Origin: Flavipsychrobacter sp.
GTDB lineage: Bacteria; Bacteroidota; Bacteroidia; Chitinophagales; Chitinophagaceae
Length of the DNA: 64,000 bases
Direction: 5' to 3'
Assembly (NCBI GenBank): GCA_031292525.1
Contig: JARLGY010000037.1
Span: 310,001-374,000 of the forward strand
This document shows positions 58,506 through 64,000 of this stretch, one piece after another (positions within the stretch are counted from its first letter, which is position 1; each line of letters starts with the position of its first letter). Made by a program: the position numbers and the translations under genes. Under the pieces are notes generated by a model that was given only the letters and a program-made list of their open reading frames with translations, did no database searches and was not told where the DNA came from.

Positions 58506-59870
58506 TTACCCTTTTGAAAAAGCGTTCAATATATCGTACTTGGTAAGTATGTGGTACTGGCCGCTTTCATCTTTTGCAAGCACGGCGCCATTATCTTTAT
58601 TTATGTAGTGTGTAAGGCGTTCCAGTGGAGTATCCATATCCACTACCGGTATTTCTTTATCCATCACATCGCCCACTAACTGCTCGCGTACATCAGCATT
58701 TTCTATCAGTTTTTTAAACAGGCTACCTTGCGTTATTGCACCAGTCATATTACCGTTCAGCATAACAGGCACCTGTTCAATATCATATTTCTTCATCAGC
58801 TCCATAGCATCAGATACTTTGCTGTTTTCATCTATAGTTACCAACCTGCGGCGACCAAGGCCACCTATCAGGTCGCCTACCGTATCCACTTCCAGGAAGC
58901 CACGATCGAGCATCCACTCATCATTGTATATTTTACCCACATAACGGCTGCCATGATCGTGGAATATCACAACCACCACATCGTCTTTTTTCAGTTTGTC
59001 TTTCAACTGGCGCAAGCCTGCAATTACAGAACCTGCTGAATAACCGACAAAAATCCCTTCTTCTTTTGTTATACGGCGGGCCATCAGCGCACCATCTTTA
59101 TCGGTTACTTTTTCAAAATGATCTATAGCTGCCCTATCATAATTCTTCGGAAGGAAGTCTTCGCCGAAACCTTCTGAAAAATAAGGATGCACTTCGTTCA
59201 TATCCAGCTCACCCGTATCGAACCATTTTTTAAGTAATGAACCATAGGTGTCTATCGCCCAAACCTGCACATCAGGATTCTGTTCCTTTAGATACTTGCC
59301 GGTGCCTACTATGGTACCACCTGTACCGGCAGCTACCACCAAGTGCGTCACTTTACCATCTGTCTGATCCCATATCTCCGGGCCTGTTTGCTCATAATGC
59401 GCCTGCCTGTTGGCCAGGTTGTCGTATTGGTTGACATACCACGAATTAGGAGTTTCAGCCGCCAACCTGCGCGATACCTGGTAGTAAGACCTTGGATCTT
59501 CTGGATCTACATTTGTAGGGCAAACAATAACCTGTGCACCCAGCGCCTTAAGAATATCAGCCTTTTCTTTAGATTGTTTATCGGTAGTAGTAAATATGCA
59601 TTTATAACCTTTTATAATTGCAGCCATTGCCAAACCCATGCCTGTATTGCCCGATGTGCCTTCTATAATGGTGCCACCCGGCTTTATACGGCCATCAGCT
59701 TCTGCTACTTCCAGCATCTTTAAAGCCATGCGGTCTTTAATGGAGTTGCCGGGGTTAAAGGTTTCTACTTTTGCATAAACAGCACAGGGCAAACCCTCCA
59801 CCACTCTATTTAATTTGACAAGAGGCGTATTGCCTATGGTCTGTAAGATGTTGTCATAAACACGCTTCAT
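58506..59870 (-). CDS. Cystathionine beta-synthase-like PLP enzyme with CBS pair
   Basis: 454-aa PLP-dependent enzyme. Schiff-base Lys45 in PGNSIKDRMAL, PLP phosphate loop GTSGNTGMG (71-79), a second SAGS-type loop in GYSAGSVIAGL, and a C-terminal Bateman (CBS pair) region (about 335-454, SDAMELMKKYDIEQVPVML and TKYDILNAF). It joins serine or O-acetylserine with a thiol; with CBS domains the cystathionine beta-synthase role is likely but cysteine synthase is possible. First gene of the leftward four-gene cluster. Confidence 0.9.
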   Translation of the reverse strand: MKRVYDNILQTIGNTPLVKLNRVVEGLPCAVYAKVETFNPGNSIKDRMALKMLEVAEADGRIKPGGTIIEGTSGNTGMGLAMAAIIKGYKCIFTTTDKQSKEKADILKALGAQVIVCPTNVDPEDPRSYYQVSRRLAAETPNSWYVNQYDNLANRQAHYEQTGPEIWDQTDGKVTHLVVAAGTGGTIVGTGKYLKEQNPDVQVWAIDTYGSLLKKWFDTGELDMNEVHPYFSEGFGEDFLPKNYDRAAIDHFEKVTDKDGALMARRITKEEGIFVGYSAGSVIAGLRQLKDKLKKDDVVVVIFHDHGSRYVGKIYNDEWMLDRGFLEVDTVGDLIGGLGRRRLVTIDENSKVSDAMELMKKYDIEQVPVMLNGNMTGAITQGSLFKKLIENADVREQLVGDVMDKEIPVVDMDTPLERLTHYINKDNGAVLAKDESGQYHILTKYDILNAFSKG

Positions 59871-60042
59871 AAAGGTACTTTTATTTATATACTGGAAGGC
59901 GAAGGTAAAATAAATACCCGTCTGTTCAGACAGGTATGCTTATTTGATAATAATGTAACGACCTATTTATAGAATATGCTGCAGAATATTGACAAACTCT
60001 ATCAACAAAGTTCACTACGGAAGCAATGGATATCAGTAACTG

Positions 60043-61437
60043 CTAATAATCTTTCCTTTTATTAAAAATGAAATGTACACCTGCGTATATATCGAAGTTG
60101 TTCATGTTATTACCAATTGCAGGAGAAAAGATACTTGCACTACCTATGTAAAAAGGCCCCATATATAGCACTGCACCCAAATTAGCTATTTTATAGCTGT
60201 TTACAGTGAACGGTAAACCAAAGGAAAAATATTTTGATTCGTACCTGGGTGCAAGTGTGAACGATGTTACATAATGATCACCGTAGACACTGGTTAGTGG
60301 CGAACGTAAGTTGATGAGCGATGCCGCGTTCAGATAAAACATTTTCCCCAATTTCAAATCCATACCCAGATGCAAAGCAGTAGGTAGAAACATTTTGAAT
60401 TTACCAGATTTGCTTTTCTGTAGAACAGCACTATCTGTCATCAATTGATTTATAGCCTGGCCGTAAGTATGATTGGGGTCCTTATTTACACTGTATATGT
60501 CATAGGCTGTAGCATTGGGGTTAGTACTGTAGCTACCTGTTGTTGTAGAAGCGGTATATTTTATGCTCCCAATATCTGTGATGGATGCTGAAAGACGTAC
60601 CAGGTAACCGCGTGCTTGCCTACTCATACCCTCTATAGGGTTATATTCGTACACCACCCCCATATCCAGGCCCATGCCACTACCGGTGGGTACACTGCCA
60701 AATTTGGCCAGCGGTGATCCTTTTGACAGCCACGTATTTGCATAAGGAGTAAAAGCTACGTTAGCCCTGCCCGTAAGATTGCTGAGCATGTTATTCCGAT
60801 CGACTGAAAAACTAGACTGCGGTACTGTTACACCTGCTGCGGCAAAGCCCATCATATAATTAAGGGTAACGCCCCCAGTCAAAACATTTTCATCGTTAGA
60901 TGTAATGATGCCCCCGTAAGAAACACCCAATTGGGCAAATAGCTGGTTGTTAAATGAAAATTTATTGAGGTTGTACACTTTTGACGTGTCTGCAGGCTGG
61001 CCACCCATTAGCCTAAAAGCATCGTTGTTCAGGTTATCCATATTTAGCAGGTAGCGCAGACGTGTAGATACTGCCACGTAATATTTCTTTTTCACTTTAA
61101 AGGAAACTGCAGGACCCAGAAAGTCTGCATTACCATATATCACCTTTGTATCCTTGTTTGCCGATTTCATAAAAAATGGATTACTCACTCCATTAAGTAC
61201 GCTACTAATGCCCCCTTTTTTTAAGTAGTACGCATTATTACCAACGTAGCCACTGGCACCTATTGCATTTATTTGAAAATCATCGTCGTTTACAACAAAT
61301 GCAGGATTAGTAAACACATCGGTTATGACGTTATTACTTAAGCCGAGGCCAATATATCCCTGTGCGGTTGCCGTAAGTCCGGGTAACAAGAAAACTAAAG
61401 TCACCAGGTAAAACTTAATTACCCTTAAAAATTCCAT
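60043..61437 (-). CDS. DUF5723-family outer-membrane protein
   Basis: 464-aa protein with a signal peptide (hydrophobic FYLVTLVFLLPGL, ending TATAQ near residue 26) and long alternating strands, starting GYIGLGLSNNVITDVFTNPAF and ending in VHFIFNKRKDY. The N-terminal placement of an NPAF motif and the whole layout fit DUF5723, a Bacteroidota FadL-like barrel family of unknown role. Confidence 0.78.
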   Translation of the reverse strand: MEFLRVIKFYLVTLVFLLPGLTATAQGYIGLGLSNNVITDVFTNPAFVVNDDDFQINAIGASGYVGNNAYYLKKGGISSVLNGVSNPFFMKSANKDTKVIYGNADFLGPAVSFKVKKKYYVAVSTRLRYLLNMDNLNNDAFRLMGGQPADTSKVYNLNKFSFNNQLFAQLGVSYGGIITSNDENVLTGGVTLNYMMGFAAAGVTVPQSSFSVDRNNMLSNLTGRANVAFTPYANTWLSKGSPLAKFGSVPTGSGMGLDMGVVYEYNPIEGMSRQARGYLVRLSASITDIGSIKYTASTTTGSYSTNPNATAYDIYSVNKDPNHTYGQAINQLMTDSAVLQKSKSGKFKMFLPTALHLGMDLKLGKMFYLNAASLINLRSPLTSVYGDHYVTSFTLAPRYESKYFSFGLPFTVNSYKIANLGAVLYMGPFYIGSASIFSPAIGNNMNNFDIYAGVHFIFNKRKDY

Positions 61438-61619
61438 ATATACCTATTAGTATAAAGACGATAAATGTAAACAAAAGGTGTTGAAAATAAAACCACGGCA
61501 TTTATAAAAGCTTATAAAACAGTACACCATGAAAGATGTTAGGATTAAATGATGGAAACATATAATCAAAATAGCATCAGTCTTACAACGTATTTGTATC
61601 ATTCATCTTCTCGAATGCT

Positions 61620-61627
61620 TATATTTG
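61620..61627 (+). promoter_or_regulatory. -7 promoter element of mdh
   Basis: TATATTTG fits TAnnTTTG, 37 bases before the mdh ATG. A TTTG at 61593 lies 23 bases upstream, slightly too far for the usual -33 spacing. Confidence 0.45.
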
Positions 61628-61664
61628 CGGCGTAATTTTATTTATCCATCAAAAATCATACGAA

Positions 61665-62600
61665 ATGAAAGTAACTGTAGTAGGCGCCGGCGCTGTAGGT
61701 GCCACCTGTGCCGACAATATTGTTCGCCGTGAACTAGTTGAAGAATTGGTACTTGTTGATATTAAAGAAGGCTTTGCAGAAGGAAAAGCATTGGATATTA
61801 CCCAGACCGCATCTTTGCTGGGCTTTGATACACGTGTAACCGGCGTAACTAATGACTACACAAAAACAGCAAACTCTGACGTATGTGTGATCACATCGGG
61901 CATACCTCGTAAACCAGGTATGACGCGTGAAGAACTGATCGGTACTAATGCACGTATAGTAGAAGAAGTAAGCAAGAACCTGCTTAAATATTCTCCTGAT
62001 ACAATCATCGTAGTGATCAGCAACCCAATGGATACTATGACCTACCTTACATTGAAAGCAACAGGCTTGCCCAAGCATCGTGTTATAGGTATGGGAGGTA
62101 TACTAGATAGCGCACGCTTTAAAACATACCTGCAAAAAGCACTGGACTGCTCACAAAACGACCTGCATGCCACAGTGATCGGCGGCCATGGCGATACTAC
62201 AATGATACCGCTTACAAGGCTGGCTACCATTAACGGCACTCCTGTTAGCAATATGCTGAACGCAGAACAACTGAAGCAAATAGCTGCCGATACTATGGTG
62301 GGCGGTGCAACACTTACAAAATTATTAGGCACATCGGCATGGTATGCTCCAGGTGCAGCAGGCGCTGCACTGGTTGAGTCTATCATCCGCAACCAGAAAA
62401 AAGTATTTCCATGCTGCGTATCACTTGAAGGTGAATACGGACAGAACGATATATGCCTGGGTGTACCTGTAGTGATAGGCAGCAAAGGCTGGGAAAAAAT
62501 AATAGACTACAAGCTGAATGCAGAAGAAACTGCAGAGTTTAACAAGTCTGCAGAGGCTGTACGCAGCATGAACAAAGTGCTGGATACAATAAATGCCTAA
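61665..62600 (+). CDS. mdh: Malate dehydrogenase, NAD-dependent
   Basis: TCA-cycle enzyme interconverting malate and oxaloacetate. 311 aa of the LDH-like MDH group: VGAGAVGATCADN (6-18), Asp32 selecting NAD+, active-site arginines in GIPRKPGMTREEL (Arg82, Arg88), and catalytic His175 in IGGHGDTTMIPL. Arg82 marks malate rather than lactate specificity. Confidence 0.96.
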   Translation: MKVTVVGAGAVGATCADNIVRRELVEELVLVDIKEGFAEGKALDITQTASLLGFDTRVTGVTNDYTKTANSDVCVITSGIPRKPGMTREELIGTNARIVEEVSKNLLKYSPDTIIVVISNPMDTMTYLTLKATGLPKHRVIGMGGILDSARFKTYLQKALDCSQNDLHATVIGGHGDTTMIPLTRLATINGTPVSNMLNAEQLKQIAADTMVGGATLTKLLGTSAWYAPGAAGAALVESIIRNQKKVFPCCVSLEGEYGQNDICLGVPVVIGSKGWEKIIDYKLNAEETAEFNKSAEAVRSMNKVLDTINA

Positions 62601-62628
62601 GCAAAAGGTATAGTAATAAAGATAAAAT

Positions 62629-62666
62629 GGAGCCGTCTCAACACAATTGGGGCGGCTTTTATTATT
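62629..62666 (+). terminator. Terminator of mdh
   Basis: AGCCGTCTCA pairs with TGGGGCGGCT (with G-T pairs) around ACACAAT, followed by a T-rich tract. Confidence 0.75.
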
Positions 62667-62759
62667 ATAAATACCAAATATCACTAGATGACGCAGCCAC
62701 ACAGATATAGAACAACTTATTAAATATAGTTCTACAGCCTATATTTAGGCCGCCATTTT

Positions 62760-62789
62760 TTTGTTTTTCAGAAAATGTTTCTATCTTTC
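62760..62789 (+). promoter_or_regulatory. Likely promoter of the DUF6089 gene
   Basis: TTTG (62760-62763), 18 bases, TATCTTTC (62782-62789): one mismatch to the Bacteroidota consensus. The leader to TTG 62820 would be about 24 bases. Confidence 0.45.
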
Positions 62790-62819
62790 GGTATCTTCTA
62801 TTAACAAAATATTAAGGCT

Positions 62820-63680
62820 TTGAAACGAATATTACTCTCCTTTGCGCTAATCATACCAATGTGCGTTCAAGCGCAACAACATCATGAAATAGGATTGGAC
62901 GTTGGAGTTGCTAATTATTATGGCGATCTGCAGAATAAAGTCTTTCCAAGCTATGGCTATAAACCAACGGCTGGTATTTTCTATAAATATTTCCTCAGTC
63001 CACACGTGGGCCTGCGTTTTGGTGCAAACTATGCTACCGTTACAGCTGCAGACAGCCTATCTGATGTGCCTGCAGACAAAGCGCGTAACTTAAGCTTTAC
63101 ATCTCACATAGTAGAAGTACATGGTGGGCTTGAAATTAACTTCTTACCTATAGACATAGAGAGGATGAAGGTTACGCCATATGTGTTTGGTGGTATAGGC
63201 GCATTCTATTTTAATCCTTATGCACAAGGCCCTGATGGTAGCCGCGTGTTTTTGCGCCCGCTGAGCACAGAAGGCGAAGGCTTGCCACAATATCCAGATC
63301 GCAAACCATATAGCAATATTGCTGTGAGTTTCCCTTTTGGTGGTGGTATGAAATTCCTTATCGGTAAAACACTTGTAGTAACTACTGAACTAGGCTTCCG
63401 TTATACAACTACTGACTACCTAGATGATGTAAGCAAATCATACGTAAACCTGGACACATTATTAACCTACAGAGGTAAGCTGGCGCAGCAAATGTCTTTC
63501 CGCGGCAATAAAGCTGCTAACTGGGATAAGAACTACCCAACGTATACCAACCAGCGCGGCAATAGCAGCCAAAACGACTGGTATTGGTTTGGCAGTGTAG
63601 GTGTTGCTATATACTTCAGAACATTGGGTAATGTAAAGGATTACCTGCAAGGCCGCTGCCCGGTATTCTACTCTAAATAA
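62820..63680 (+). CDS. DUF6089-family outer-membrane beta-barrel
   Basis: 286-aa protein starting at TTG, with a signal peptide (ending CVQAQ, about residue 19). The mature start HHEIGLDVGVANYYGDLQNK and FYKYFLSPHVGLRFGANY are the DUF6089 hallmark. Barrel strands continue to the end with a final SVGVAIYFRT. Found in Bacteroidota outer membranes, role unknown. TTG is chosen because it directly begins the signal peptide and no ATG is near. Confidence 0.85.
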   Translation: MKRILLSFALIIPMCVQAQQHHEIGLDVGVANYYGDLQNKVFPSYGYKPTAGIFYKYFLSPHVGLRFGANYATVTAADSLSDVPADKARNLSFTSHIVEVHGGLEINFLPIDIERMKVTPYVFGGIGAFYFNPYAQGPDGSRVFLRPLSTEGEGLPQYPDRKPYSNIAVSFPFGGGMKFLIGKTLVVTTELGFRYTTTDYLDDVSKSYVNLDTLLTYRGKLAQQMSFRGNKAANWDKNYPTYTNQRGNSSQNDWYWFGSVGVAIYFRTLGNVKDYLQGRCPVFYSK

Positions 63681-63695
63681 TTAACCCCCTTTTCT

Positions 63696-63738
63696 ATAAA
63701 GAAGAAGGCTGCCCATATGAGCAGCCTTCTTCTTTATA
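63696..63738. terminator. Terminator of the DUF6089 gene
   Basis: AAAGAAGAAGGCTGC pairs perfectly with GCAGCCTTCTTCTTT around CCATATGA. It may also stop leftward transcription from the histidine kinase gene. Confidence 0.88.
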
Positions 63739-63895
63739 TGTAAATGATAATTTTGCTTTCTAGCCGAATTAAATGTCAAACAACTGATGCCTGAATTTTA
63801 TAGACATCAATATCCATACCTATTCTTTTCTTTGTCCAAACGGCTAACACAGTAGCAATTTTATTGGGCTTTTATATTGTGGTGATTCATTATCC

Positions 63896-64000
63896 CTAAA
63901 CTGGCAATTCCACATAAAAAGTAGTTCCATCTCCCGTTTTACTTTCAAACCATATCCGGCCGCCGTGCGCTTCAACAATTTGTTTTGATATCGCTAGTCC
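63896..64000 (-). CDS. Sensor histidine kinase, C-terminal end only
   Basis: The last 34 codons of a leftward gene that runs off the window edge. They read [20 protein letters not shown], then [14 protein letters not shown] and stop. This is the G2 box and final strand of the HATPase_c domain (G-L-[AG]-[IL]-x-K-x-I-[VA]-E-x-H-G-G), typical of two-component sensor kinases. Nothing can be said of its sensor or partner. Confidence 0.9.
   Translation of the reverse strand, partial: GLAISKQIVEAHGGRIWFESKTGDGTTFYVELPV

Overview
The window looks like chromosome of a Bacteroidota bacterium, most likely a Chitinophagales (Chitinophagaceae-like) relative. The evidence is: type IX secretion system (T9SS) parts (PorT, PorP/SprF-type and OmpA/PorE-like proteins), three exported proteins with C-terminal T9SS sorting domains, several Bacteroidota-restricted families (DUF3822, DUF5723, DUF6029, DUF6089, DUF4369, DUF5117/4953-type metalloprotease), Bacteroidota promoter motifs (TTTG-N19-TAnnTTTG), weak Shine-Dalgarno sequences and some TTG/GTG starts. 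There is no rRNA, CRISPR array, transposase, integrase or phage gene.

Layout. 1-605: gene-free, with copies of a palindromic repeat that recurs at 45.1-45.6 kb. 640-4.2 kb: oxyR, then a leftward prmA-plsY-(spermidine synthase-like) group. 4.3-8.2 kb: leftward T9SS block with an OmpA/PorE-like protein, a PorP/SprF-like protein and what looks like the decayed remnant of a type B (CHU_C) sorting-domain gene. 8.3-11.5 kb: ftsK and lolA. 11.6-15.5 kb: fabD between two long hairpins, a ytxJ-like redox protein, a MATE exporter and an outer-membrane barrel. 15.8-17.6 kb: DUF3822-rsmD-coaD. 17.6-26.1 kb: DUF1232 protein, zinc metalloprotease, nadB, DJ-1/PfpI protein, DUF6029 outer-membrane protein, a secreted thioredoxin and a DinB-fold protein. 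26.2-32 kb: lon, DUF4369-TlpA lipoprotein and the split-off atpD-atpC pair. 32.2-36 kb: Old Yellow Enzyme, VOC protein and a small secreted protein followed by an Asp-box T9SS cargo. 36.2-39.7 kb: three-gene proton-translocating transhydrogenase (pntAA-pntAB-pntB) and an EGF-like lipoprotein. 40-43 kb: tRNA-Thr-Tyr-Gly-Thr-tuf, then tRNA-Trp-secE-nusG. 43.1-45 kb: a small conserved protein, porT and a 1-Cys peroxiredoxin. 45.05-46.5 kb: a 1.5-kb gene-free, repeat-bearing stretch. 46.5-54 kb: two T9SS cargo genes in tandem, one of 1951 aa. 54-64 kb: SemiSWEET, class I aldolase fbaB, a leftward four-gene cluster (cystathionine beta-synthase-like enzyme, 4-TM protein, metal-receptor-fold protein, GT-C-like membrane protein), a DUF5723 barrel, mdh, a DUF6089 barrel and the last 34 codons of a sensor histidine kinase at the edge.

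Most genes are core housekeeping. The accessory flavour comes from cell-surface export: T9SS machine parts at 4.3-7.7 and 43.5 kb serve cargo such as those at 34.2, 46.5 and 48.2 kb. Redox defence recurs (OxyR with both switch cysteines, YtxJ, 1-Cys peroxiredoxin, two thioredoxin-fold exported proteins, transhydrogenase). I found no convincing new defence or mobile system. The best leads are the dispersed palindromic repeat family, the decayed T9SS type B gene beside its porP partner, a promoter-proximal terminator-like hairpin ahead of tRNA-Trp-secE-nusG, and the truncated nusG operon.
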